Shown here piece by piece: positions 49,461-57,521 of a stretch of 64,000 nt of DNA. Where the stretch lies: the NCBI RefSeq assembly GCF_022760755.1, contig NZ_JAIVFP010000001.1, forward strand, positions 3,824,001 through 3,888,000, given 5' to 3'. Both the position numbers and the translations under genes were made by a program. The notes under the pieces were generated by a model. The model ran no database searches and was not told the DNA's origin. It saw only the letters and a list, made by a program, of their open reading frames with translations. Within the stretch, counting starts at the first letter, position 1. Every line of letters starts with the position of its first letter. The stretch is from Candidatus Rhodoblastus alkanivorans (lineage in GTDB: Bacteria > Pseudomonadota > Alphaproteobacteria > Rhizobiales > Beijerinckiaceae).

Positions 49461-49757
49461 ATGTGCCATTTCTTCGCCAGCCAGAATCCGGACTCTTACG
49501 CCTTCGAGACGCGGTCGATCCGGCTCAATGGACAATCGACCAGCATCCGCCTCGAAAAGATTTTCTGGCGCATTCTCGAACAAATCGCCCGCACCCAGGA
49601 CATGAGCGTGCCGCGCTTCATTTCGACCCTGCATGGCGAGATTCTCGGCCTGTGGGGCGAGGTGGCGAATTTCACCTCCCATCTGCGCTGCATCTGCCTC
49701 GTCGCCCTCGAACGCGGACCGGAGGCGGCAGCGCCCGACCAGCGTCGGGTGGCCTGA
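49461..49757 (+). CDS. Ribbon-helix-helix domain protein
   Basis: 98 residues from the ATG at 49461 with GGAGGA upstream. A short N-terminal segment (CHFFASQNPDSYAFETRSIR) leads to a ribbon-helix-helix pattern (GQSTSIRLEKIFWRILEQIA) and a second helix pair. Proteins of this build are common in Hyphomicrobiales and are thought to be DNA-binding or Fe-linked, but no target is known. It stands alone between panB and the VOC gene. Confidence 0.8.
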   Translation: MCHFFASQNPDSYAFETRSIRLNGQSTSIRLEKIFWRILEQIARTQDMSVPRFISTLHGEILGLWGEVANFTSHLRCICLVALERGPEAAAPDQRRVA

Positions 49758-49892
49758 CGTTTCAACGCCAGATCAATGGTTAGCTGACGAGTTTTTGACA
49801 ATTCGTAACATCGGAATACCACCCATCCCTTCGCTCTCCGGCTAGTCTTTCTCCGAGGCGCCTCGCGCGCAATTCACGAGGAAAGACAAAAG

Positions 49893-50288
49893 ATGGCGAA
49901 GGCGATCCACGCCATGATCCGCGTTCTCGACGAACAGCGGTCGGTCGAGTTTTACGACAAGGCTTTCGGCCTGAAAGTGTCCAGCCGGCTGGATTTTCCC
50001 AGCTTCACTTTGACTTACCTGCGCAACCCGGAAGCCGATTTCGAGATCGAGCTCACCGTTAACAAGGACCGGACCGAACCCTATGCGCAGGGCGAAGCCT
50101 ATGGCCATGTCGCCTTCGTCGTGGACGACCTTGCGGCCGAGCACGCCCGTTTCCAGTCGCTTGGCCTCAATCCGCTCGACATCAAGGAATTCGCGCCCGA
50201 CGGGAAGCTGATCGCGCGCTTTTTCTTCGTCCAGGACCCGGACGGCTACAAATATGAAGTGCTGCAACGCCACGGCCATTACCAGTGA
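49893..50288 (+). CDS. VOC/glyoxalase-family protein
   Basis: 131 residues. One vicinal-oxygen-chelate domain with two beta-alpha-beta-beta-beta modules: MIRVLDEQRSVEFYDKAFGL, then FEIELTVNKD, and AYGHVAFVVDDLAAEHARFQ, then FFVQDPDGYKYEVLQ. Metal ligands His (near the start), Glu, His and Glu are all visible, as in lactoylglutathione lyase. Glyoxalase I is likely. It lies 107 bp before the Tat-exported subunit and may be co-transcribed with it. Confidence 0.85.
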   Translation: MAKAIHAMIRVLDEQRSVEFYDKAFGLKVSSRLDFPSFTLTYLRNPEADFEIELTVNKDRTEPYAQGEAYGHVAFVVDDLAAEHARFQSLGLNPLDIKEFAPDGKLIARFFFVQDPDGYKYEVLQRHGHYQ

Positions 50289-50395
50289 GGCCAATAGACG
50301 GACGCGGCTTCGGCGCCGCGCCCGTCTCGGCCGCCGAAGAAGTCCCGAACGGGCGCCGGCGTGACCATCAAAGAAAATTCACCAGGGAGGAACAC

Positions 50396-50944
50396 ATGCC
50401 CGAACATCACGGCGGCCACGCGCCCCAATCGCCAAGCCGACGCCTGTTCCTGAGGCGATCGTCGGAAGTCGCCTTCGCCACGGCGATCGCGGTGAGCGCC
50501 GGCGGCGCGCTGATCAGCGCCACCGAAGCCTGGGGGCTGGAGGTCGAGGCCCTGCGGCCCGAGACCATGAAGACCCTGATTCTGATGTCGCGCGACATCT
50601 ATCCGCATGACCGCATCGCCGACCGCTATTACGCGATCGCGGCCAAGCCCTTCGACGCCAAGGCCGCCGCCGATCCGGCCCAAAAGGAAATGTTCGAGAC
50701 GGGCGTCGCCGAGCTGAACGCCCTGGCGGGACCGGGCCGCTATGTCGGCGTCGGCTGGGAGGCGGATCGCGTCGCCCTTCTGCAAAAGATCTCGGGCCAA
50801 CCGATGTTCGAGACCGTGCGCGCGACGCTTGTCGTCTCACTCTACAACCAGAAGGAGATCTGGCCGATCTTCGGCTACGAAGGCGAGTCCTTTTCCAAGG
50901 GCGGCTACATCCATCGCGGTTTCGACGACCTCGACTGGCTGTGA
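50396..50944 (+). CDS. Tat-exported gluconate 2-dehydrogenase subunit 3-type protein
   Basis: 182 residues, with GGGAGG before the ATG. A twin-arginine signal (SRRLFLRRSS, then VAFATAIAVSAGGALI) directs folded export. The mature part (RPETMKTLILMSRDIYPHDR; SKGGYIHRGFDDLDW) matches the small gamma subunit of FAD-dependent membrane dehydrogenases. It carries no cofactor itself but co-exports its catalytic partner. It ends 23 bp before the GMC gene. Confidence 0.9.
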   Translation: MPEHHGGHAPQSPSRRLFLRRSSEVAFATAIAVSAGGALISATEAWGLEVEALRPETMKTLILMSRDIYPHDRIADRYYAIAAKPFDAKAAADPAQKEMFETGVAELNALAGPGRYVGVGWEADRVALLQKISGQPMFETVRATLVVSLYNQKEIWPIFGYEGESFSKGGYIHRGFDDLDWL

Positions 50945-50967
50945 ACGAGAAAATCCGGGAGAGGAAC

Positions 50968-52539
50968 ATGGCTGCGAAATTCGACCTCAACGACGACAGT
51001 CTCGTCGTCATCATCGGCTCCGGCGCGGGCGGCGGCACTCTGGGAAACGAACTGGCGCAGAAGGGCGTCAATGTCGTCATTCTCGAAGCCGGCAAGCGGC
51101 ACGAATATACTGAATTCATCAACGACGAATGGGCGAGCTTCGCCCAGCTCGCCTGGACCGACGCGCGCACGACCTCGGGAACCTGGCGGGTCGCCAAGAA
51201 TTTCCCCAACCTTCCGGCGTGGATCGTCAAGGCGGTGGGCGGCACGACCACCCATTGGGCCGGCGCGGCGCTGCGCTTCCAGCCCCATGAATTCAAGGCG
51301 CTCACCACCTATGGCCGAGTCCAGGCCGCCAATTTGCTGGACTGGCCGCTGACGCTGGAAGAGCTGGAGCCCTATTACGCCCGCGCCGAGGACAAGATGG
51401 GCGTGACGCGCACCAATGGCCTGCCGGGCCTGCCCGGCAACAATAATTTCAAGGTGTTCAAGGCCGGCGCCGACAGGCTCGGCTACAAGGAATGCAACAC
51501 CGGCCATATGGCGATCAACTCCATCCCGCGCGACGACCGCAATTCCTGCCAGCAGACGGGCTTCTGCTTCCAGGGCTGCAAATGGGGCGCGAAATGGTCC
51601 ACGCTCTACACGGAGATCCCTAAGGGCGAAAACACCGGACATATGGAGGTGCGGCCGGAATCGCGCGTGCTGCGCATCGAGCATGACGCCAGCGGCAAGG
51701 TCAACGCCGTGGTCTATGTCGACAAGGACGGCGCGCAGCAGCGCCAGAAGGCGCGGATCGTCTGCGTCGCCGGCAATTCCATCGAAAGCCCGCGCCTGCT
51801 GCTCAATTCGGCCTCGTCCAAATATCCGGACGGGCTGGCCAATTCATCGGGCCAGGTCGGGCGCAATTACATGCGCCACACCACCGGATCGGTTTACGCC
51901 GTCTTCGAGAAGCCGGTCCATATGTATCGCGGCACGACCATGGCCGGGATCATCCGCGACGAGGCGCGCCACGATCCGAGCCGCGGCTTCGTCGGCGGCT
52001 ATGAATTCGAGACCTTGTCGCTGGGCGTTCCCTTCATGGCGGCCTTTCTGGATCCGGGCGCCTGGGGCCGCTCCTTCACCAGCGCCATGGACGATTACGT
52101 GAATACGGCCGGCCTGTGGATCGTCGGCGAGGACATGCCCCAGGAGACCAATCGCATCACCCTCAACCCGACCGTCAAGGACAAGTTCGGACTGCCGGTC
52201 GCCGACGTTCATTTCGACGATCACCCCAATGACGACGCCATGCGCAACCATGCCTATGGCCAGGGGCGGAAACTCTATGAGGCGGTCGGCGCGATCCGGA
52301 CGCTCCCCACGCCGCCCTATCCATCGACCCACAATCTCGGGACCAACCGGATGAGCGAGAAGCCGCGCGACGGCGTGGTCAACAAATGGGGCCAGACCCA
52401 CGACATCGGGAATCTGTTCGTGTCCGACGGCAGCCAGTTCACGACCGGCGGGGCGGAAAACCCGACCCTGACCATCGTCACATTGGCGATCCGGCAGGCC
52501 GACTATATCGCCGCCCAGATGAAGGCCCGGGCGATCTGA
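50968..52539 (+). CDS. GMC-family FAD dehydrogenase (sugar or alcohol)
   Basis: 523 residues from the ATG at 50968 with GGGAGAGG upstream. The FAD-binding motif IIGSGAGGGTLGNELAQKG is at the N-terminus, with GGTTTHWAGAALRFQPHEFK next. NSCQQTGFCFQGCKWGAKW is typical of gluconate/fructose/sorbitol dehydrogenase large subunits. The C-terminal catalytic part shows STHNLGTNRMSE and FTTGGAENPTLTIVTLAIR. It has no Tat signal and should ride with the small subunit to the periplasm. The usual tri-heme cytochrome c subunit is missing nearby. Confidence 0.9.
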   Translation: MAAKFDLNDDSLVVIIGSGAGGGTLGNELAQKGVNVVILEAGKRHEYTEFINDEWASFAQLAWTDARTTSGTWRVAKNFPNLPAWIVKAVGGTTTHWAGAALRFQPHEFKALTTYGRVQAANLLDWPLTLEELEPYYARAEDKMGVTRTNGLPGLPGNNNFKVFKAGADRLGYKECNTGHMAINSIPRDDRNSCQQTGFCFQGCKWGAKWSTLYTEIPKGENTGHMEVRPESRVLRIEHDASGKVNAVVYVDKDGAQQRQKARIVCVAGNSIESPRLLLNSASSKYPDGLANSSGQVGRNYMRHTTGSVYAVFEKPVHMYRGTTMAGIIRDEARHDPSRGFVGGYEFETLSLGVPFMAAFLDPGAWGRSFTSAMDDYVNTAGLWIVGEDMPQETNRITLNPTVKDKFGLPVADVHFDDHPNDDAMRNHAYGQGRKLYEAVGAIRTLPTPPYPSTHNLGTNRMSEKPRDGVVNKWGQTHDIGNLFVSDGSQFTTGGAENPTLTIVTLAIRQADYIAAQMKARAI

Positions 52540-52556
52540 TCGCCACCAAAACCAAA

Positions 52557-52580
52557 GCCGGGCGTCAGGCGGCGCCCGGC
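52557..52580. terminator. Hairpin between the convergent GMC and carA genes
   Basis: GCCGGGCG (52557-52564) pairs with CGCCCGGC (52573-52580) in the 60-bp gap between convergent stops. It has no clear T-run but is well placed to end both transcripts. Confidence 0.5.
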
Positions 52581-52599
52581 GTTCGCCGTCATCCGGGCG

Positions 52600-53790
52600 T
52601 CATGCCGCGCCGCGCTTCTCCATCATTTCGATGAACCGCGAGAACAGATAATGGCTGTCCCGCGGCCCCGGCGAGGCCTCGGGATGGTGCTGGACCGAAA
52701 AAGCCGGACGGTCGGTCAGCGCAATGCCGCAATTCGACCCGTCGAACAACGACTGGTGGGTCTCGACGGCATTGGCTGGCAAGGTCGCGGGATCGACCGC
52801 GAAGCCGTGATTCATCGAGACGATCTCGACCTTGTCGGTGGTGAAATCCTTGACCGGATGATTGGCGCCGTGATGGCCCTGGCGCATTTTCATCGTCCTG
52901 GCGCCGACCGCCAGCGCCATCATCTGGTGGCCCAGACAAATGCCGAAGGTCGGCACGCGCGCCTCCAGAATTTTCTGGATGGTCGGCACGGCGTATTTGC
53001 CGGTCTCCGCGGGATCGCCGGGACCGTTGGACAGAAACACGCCGTCGGGATCGAGCGCCAGAATGTCCTCCGCGCTGGTCGTCGCCGGAACCACCTTGAC
53101 GTCGCAGCCGGCGTCCGCGAGCAGGCGGAGAATATTGCGCTTCACGCCGAAATCGATCGCCACGACCTTGAAACGGGTCCCATCCTGCACGCCATAGCCG
53201 GAACCAAGCTTCCAGGTCGTTTCGGTCCAGCCGTAATCCTGGGCCGCGGTGACGTCGGGCACGAGGTCCATGCCGTCGATCCCCGGCCAGGCGGCGGCTT
53301 CGGCCTTGAGGGCGTCGAGGTCGAAATCTCCCTCGGGATCGTAAGCGATCACCGCATTGGGCATGCCCTTCTCGCGGATCAGCACGGTGAGGGCGCGGGT
53401 GTCCACCCCGGAAAGGCCGATGATCCCGCGCTCCTTCAGCCAGTCGTCGAAATCTTTACTTGCGCGGAAATTCGAGGGCGCGGTCACCGGGGCCTGGACG
53501 ATCACGCCGCGCGCGCCCTGGACATGGTCGAGATCGACGGTCTCGACGTCCTCGTCATTGGCGCCGACATTGCCGATATGGGGAAAGGTGAAGGTGACGA
53601 TCTGGCCGGCATAGGAGGGATCGGTGAGAATTTCCTGATAGCCGGTCATGGCGGTGTTGAAACAGACCTCGCCCACGGCCTTGCCCGGCGCGCCGAACCC
53701 CGCGCCTTCGATGACCGTTCCGTCCGCCATGACGAGGAGGGCGGTGGGCCTGGGCTTCGCCCAGCCCTGTTGTTTGGCTTGATCCTGCAT
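52600..53790 (-). CDS. carA: Carbamoyl-phosphate synthase small subunit
   Basis: 396 residues from the ATG at 53790. An N-terminal CarA domain (PTALLVMADGTVIEGAGFGA; CFNTAMTGYQEILTDPSYAG) precedes a class I glutamine amidotransferase with GICLGHQMMALAVGA (nucleophile Cys) and HHPEASPGPRDSHYLF (His-Glu). It supplies ammonia from glutamine to CarB. It is divergent from the GatB/YqeY gene, as in many Rhizobiales. Confidence 0.97.
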   Translation of the reverse strand: MQDQAKQQGWAKPRPTALLVMADGTVIEGAGFGAPGKAVGEVCFNTAMTGYQEILTDPSYAGQIVTFTFPHIGNVGANDEDVETVDLDHVQGARGVIVQAPVTAPSNFRASKDFDDWLKERGIIGLSGVDTRALTVLIREKGMPNAVIAYDPEGDFDLDALKAEAAAWPGIDGMDLVPDVTAAQDYGWTETTWKLGSGYGVQDGTRFKVVAIDFGVKRNILRLLADAGCDVKVVPATTSAEDILALDPDGVFLSNGPGDPAETGKYAVPTIQKILEARVPTFGICLGHQMMALAVGARTMKMRQGHHGANHPVKDFTTDKVEIVSMNHGFAVDPATLPANAVETHQSLFDGSNCGIALTDRPAFSVQHHPEASPGPRDSHYLFSRFIEMMEKRGAA

Positions 53791-53917
53791 TCCGACCACT
53801 CTAGAGATTGCGCGATAGACCGCCTCCGCCGAGGCGCGCGCCACCGCTTGCATTTAAGGGCGTTGTTTTCCGCGCGCAAGTTTTGAGCGGCTGCAAGCGA
53901 CGAAACAGGAAAAGACC

Positions 53918-54370
53918 ATGCTGCGCGAACAATTTGCCTCCGAGCTCAAGCTGGCGATGAAGGCGGGCGAAAAGCGCCGCGTCGAAACCATCCGCATGAT
54001 CGCCGCCGGGCTGAAGGAGAAGGACATCGAGGCGCGCGGAACCGGCAAGGAGGTGGGCGAGGACGACATTCTCGCCCTGCTGCAGAAACTGGTGAAGAGC
54101 CGCCAGGAATCAGCTGAAATCTATGAGAAGAACGCCCGTCCCGAACTCGCCGCCCAGGAGCGCGAGGAAATCGCCGTCATCACGAGCTTCCTGCCGCAGC
54201 CGATGAGCGACGAAGAGGTCGCCGCCGCGATAAAGGCCGCGATCGCCGAAACCGGCGCGGCCTCGATCAAGGACATGGGCAAGGTGATCGCCGAACTGAA
54301 GGCGCGCCATGCCGGCAAGATGGATTTCGGCAAGGTCAGCGGCCAGGTGAAGGCGGCGCTGGCGGGATGA
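53918..54370 (+). CDS. GatB/YqeY domain protein
   Basis: 150 residues, covering the YqeY domain only (LREQFASELKLAMKAGEKRR; EKNARPELAAQEREEIAVIT; SFLPQPMSDEEVAAAIK). This domain resembles the tail of the GatB subunit that contacts tRNA, but free-standing YqeY has no proved function. It lies across from carA on the opposite strand, with a 127-bp gap to that gene's start. Confidence 0.93.
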   Translation: MLREQFASELKLAMKAGEKRRVETIRMIAAGLKEKDIEARGTGKEVGEDDILALLQKLVKSRQESAEIYEKNARPELAAQEREEIAVITSFLPQPMSDEEVAAAIKAAIAETGAASIKDMGKVIAELKARHAGKMDFGKVSGQVKAALAG

Positions 54371-54484
54371 TTCAATTTAGCGGGACATTTTAACGGTCCC
54401 ACAGGCCTTGCCGAATAATCTGCTCTCGCGCGCCTTCTGCGCGCCGACGAAGCGCGACAGGAAAAAGCGCGGCAGAGAGCGGAA

Positions 54485-55063
54485 ATGTTCGAGCAGACCG
54501 CGAAAATGGCTTTGGCGCTGGGGCTTCTGGCCCTGCTTTTCGTCGCGGCGGCGCAGAACCATTGGTTCGCGCGCGGCGGCGGCGCGCTGGAGACTATCAT
54601 GGCGCCGCGCGACCGCGCCATGTCCGCGGCGCCGGACCCGGTCAGCCAAAGCGCGGCCACGCTGGCCTCCGCCTCCCGCTCGCGCGCCCTCCCCGGCGTA
54701 GTCGAGCTCGCGCCCGACGGCAACGCCCAATACCAGACGGAAATGGAAATCGACGGGGCCAGCATCCACGCTTTGGTGGACACGGGCGCGACTTATGTCG
54801 TCCTGTCGGCCGACGACGCCCATACGCTCGACATCGATCCGCCGAGTTCGGACTTTACCGTCAAGGCTCACACCGCCAATGGAACCGCGATGCTTGCCCC
54901 CGTCCGGCTGCGCGAAGTCCGCGTCGGAGAAATCGAGGTCCATGACGTCCAGGCCCTGGTCGCCAAGCCGGGCCAGACCACAATGAGCCTGCTCGGCATG
55001 AGCTTTTTGAAAAAGCTCTCCAGCTTCCAGGTCGCCGACGGGCGTTTCGTCATGAAGCAATGA
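54485..55063 (+). CDS. TIGR02281-family retroviral-type aspartic protease
   Basis: 192 residues. One N-terminal membrane helix (MALALGLLALLFVAAAQ) anchors a periplasmic domain. The active-site motif HALVDTGATYVVLSADDAHT is that of clan AA aspartic proteases, and GMSFLKKLSSFQVADGRFVM is the second conserved block. The family is common in alphaproteobacteria; targets are unknown. A terminator-like hairpin lies about 100 bp past the stop. Confidence 0.9.
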   Translation: MFEQTAKMALALGLLALLFVAAAQNHWFARGGGALETIMAPRDRAMSAAPDPVSQSAATLASASRSRALPGVVELAPDGNAQYQTEMEIDGASIHALVDTGATYVVLSADDAHTLDIDPPSSDFTVKAHTANGTAMLAPVRLREVRVGEIEVHDVQALVAKPGQTTMSLLGMSFLKKLSSFQVADGRFVMKQ

Positions 55064-55103
55064 AAAAGGCGGCCGAGCAGCCGCCTTTGTATCGCTTCTT
55101 GAC

Positions 55104-55273
55104 CGCGCCAGAGGCTCTCGAAGGGCCCTCGCGTCAGCTCGGCGTCGCGTTCGCTCCTATCCGGCGCCGAGGCGCCGGTTGCTCTTTTTTGAACGCGCCA
55201 GGGGCGCTCGAAGTCCCCTCGCATCAGCTCGGCGTCGCGTTCGCTCCTATCCGGCGCCAAGGCGCCGGTTGCT
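55104..55273. repeat. Two imperfect 80-bp direct repeats with palindromic cores
   Basis: Copies at 55104-55183 and 55194-55273 differ at only a handful of positions and have a 90-bp period. Each ends in a perfect dyad: CCGGCGCC-GA-GGCGCCGG in copy 1 and CCGGCGCC-AA-GGCGCCGG in copy 2. Copy 1 is followed by a C-TTTTTT run and could terminate the protease transcript on the plus strand. The array lies between convergent genes (protease and rpmE) and looks like an extragenic repeat family. Confidence 0.8.
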
Positions 55274-55289
55274 TAAACGGTACGTCCGC

Positions 55290-55520
55290 TCACTTCTTGC
55301 CGAAGGAGAGGCCGCCGAAGCGCGAGTTGAAGCGCGAGAGGCGGCCGCCGCGATCGAGCAGCTGCTGCGAGCCGCCGGTCCAGGCCGGATGGGTCGTGGG
55401 ATCGATGTCGAGATTGAGGGTGTCGCCTTCCTTGCCCCAGGTCGAGCGGGTCAGGAATTCGGTCCCGTTGGTCATGACGACCTTGATCGTGTGATATTCG
55501 GGATGGATGTCGGACTTCAT
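55290..55520 (-). CDS. rpmE: 50S ribosomal protein L31
   Basis: 76 residues from the ATG at 55520 ([20 protein letters not shown]). It continues with [22 protein letters not shown], characteristic of alphaproteobacterial L31. No zinc-binding cysteines are present, which marks the C-minus type. It lies divergent from the ABC exporter, in a GC-rich gap. Confidence 0.95.
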   Translation of the reverse strand: MKSDIHPEYHTIKVVMTNGTEFLTRSTWGKEGDTLNLDIDPTTHPAWTGGSQQLLDRGGRLSRFNSRFGGLSFGKK

Positions 55521-55690
55521 GGTTTCAACCCCGCGGCTTCCGTGACGGATCGCCGCCTTGGAACCCAAAAGTTAAGCGCCTCGCGGCGCCGAAAAGTGGA
55601 AGGAGGCCTTCTATACCAGAGCCGCGTCAGGGGCAAGACGTCGCGAGGAAAAACGGTTCCCTTTCCGCCGTCTCGCTCTATAAAGGCGCA

Positions 55691-57517
55691 ATGACCGACG
55701 CTCCCTCCCTTGAAGTTCCCAGAACCGACGCCGCAAAATCGAGGCGCTCGCCGCGCGACTCGTTCAAGGACCTCGCGCCCATGCTGCCCTACGCCCGGCG
55801 GCGCAAGGGCTGGATCATGGCGGCGATCGCCGCCCTGACCGTCGCTTCGGGCGCGACCCTCGTCATGCCGCTCGCCGTGCGCGGCATGATCGACATGGGA
55901 TTCGCGCGCGACCATGCGGGGGCGATCAATTCCTATTTCCTCATTCTCGTCGCCGTCGTCGCCTTGCTTGCCTTGGCCTCGGCCTCCCGCTATTTCCTCG
56001 TCATGACGCTTGGCGAGCGCGTCGTCGCCGACCTGCGCAACGACGTCTTCGCCCATATGACCCGCCTCGATCCGGCCTTCTATGACACCGCCCAGACCGG
56101 CGAGCTGGTGTCCCGGCTGACCGCCGACACCACCCAGATCAAGGCGGCTTTCGGCTCATCGGCCTCGGTCGCCTTGCGCAATCTCTTCATGTTCGTCGGC
56201 GCGATCGGGCTGATGATCTACACCAGCCCCAAATTATCGGCCCTGGTGCTGGTCGCCATTCCGATCATCGTCGTGCCGCTCGTCACCGGCGGGCGCTCGG
56301 TGCGCGGCCGTTCGCGCGCGGCGCAGGACACGCTCGCTGAGGCCAGCGCCTTCGCCGCCGAAAATCTCTCCGCCTTGCGCACCATGCAGGCCTTCGGCGC
56401 CGAAGCCGCCTCGACAAGGCGGTTCGCGAAAGCGGCCGAAGGCGCCTATCTCGCCGCCCGCGAGGCGGTCAAGGCGCGCGCCGTCCTCACCGCCTTCGCC
56501 ATTTTCCTCGCCTTCTCCAGCGTGGTCGGCGTGCTTTGGCTCGGCGCCCATGACGTGCTCGCCGGCCGAATGACCGGCGGCCAGCTCTCGCAATTCGTGC
56601 TTTACGCCGTGCTCGCCGCGAGTTCCCTCGGGCAATTGTCGGAAGTGTGGAGCGAAATCTCCGCCGCCGCCGGCGCCGCGGGCCGCATCGCCGAAATACT
56701 GGCCACCAAGCCTTTGATCACCGCGCCGCCGCAGCCGAAACAAATGCCGCATCCGGCGCGCGGCGAAATCGCTTTCGATCGCATCGGCTTCGCCTATCCG
56801 TCGCGGCCGAACAAAATGGTGTTCGAGAATCTCTCCTTCACCATCGCGCCGGGCGAAAAAGTCGCCATCGTCGGCCCGTCGGGCGCCGGCAAATCGACCC
56901 TGTTCCAGCTTGTCATGCGTTTCTATGATCCCGTCGCGGGCGCCATCCGCATCGACGGGCTCGACGCGCGCGATCTCGATCCCGCCGACCTGCGCCATCG
57001 TGTCGCTCTGGTGCCGCAGGACCCGGTGATCTTTTCCGGCTCGGCGTCGGAAAACATCGCCTATGGCGCGCCGGACGCCCCCGCCGCCGACATCGAGGCG
57101 GCGGCGGAGCGCGCGGCGGCGGCGGATTTCATCCGCGCTTTGCCGCAGGGCTACGCGACCGAGCTAGGCGAACGCGGCGTGACCCTGTCCGGCGGCCAGC
57201 GCCAGCGCCTCGCCATTGCCCGCGCCATTTTGAAGAACGCGCCGATCCTGCTGCTCGACGAGGCGACCTCGGCGCTCGACGCCGAAAACGAGATCTTGGT
57301 GCAAAAGGCTTTGGACGAGCTGATGCAGGGCCGCACCACTCTCATCATCGCCCATCGCCTTGCGACCGTTCTCGCCGCCGACCGCATTCTGGTCATGGAG
57401 GACGGCCGGATCGTCGAGCAGGGAACCCACGCGGAACTCGCCGCCCGCGATGGCCTCTACGCCCGCCTCGCCCGGCTGCAGTTCGACGCCGGCATGGCGG
57501 CGCAAGCGGGCGCGTGA
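55691..57517 (+). CDS. ABC exporter, fused permease-ATPase
   Basis: 608 residues. A six-helix membrane domain (~45-330, including RNDVFAHMTRLDPAFYDTAQ then TGELVSRLTADTTQIK) is followed by an ATPase. Walker A is VGPSGAGKSTLFQLVMRF, signature VTLSGGQRQRLAIARAI, Walker B ILLLDEATSALDAENE. It belongs to the MsbA/LmrA-like half-transporters and would work as a homodimer; the substrate (lipid, peptide or drug) cannot be told. The stop lies 4 bp from the convergent GNAT-fusion gene. Confidence 0.93.
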   Translation: MTDAPSLEVPRTDAAKSRRSPRDSFKDLAPMLPYARRRKGWIMAAIAALTVASGATLVMPLAVRGMIDMGFARDHAGAINSYFLILVAVVALLALASASRYFLVMTLGERVVADLRNDVFAHMTRLDPAFYDTAQTGELVSRLTADTTQIKAAFGSSASVALRNLFMFVGAIGLMIYTSPKLSALVLVAIPIIVVPLVTGGRSVRGRSRAAQDTLAEASAFAAENLSALRTMQAFGAEAASTRRFAKAAEGAYLAAREAVKARAVLTAFAIFLAFSSVVGVLWLGAHDVLAGRMTGGQLSQFVLYAVLAASSLGQLSEVWSEISAAAGAAGRIAEILATKPLITAPPQPKQMPHPARGEIAFDRIGFAYPSRPNKMVFENLSFTIAPGEKVAIVGPSGAGKSTLFQLVMRFYDPVAGAIRIDGLDARDLDPADLRHRVALVPQDPVIFSGSASENIAYGAPDAPAADIEAAAERAAAADFIRALPQGYATELGERGVTLSGGQRQRLAIARAILKNAPILLLDEATSALDAENEILVQKALDELMQGRTTLIIAHRLATVLAADRILVMEDGRIVEQGTHAELAARDGLYARLARLQFDAGMAAQAGA

Positions 57518-57521
57518 GGCC

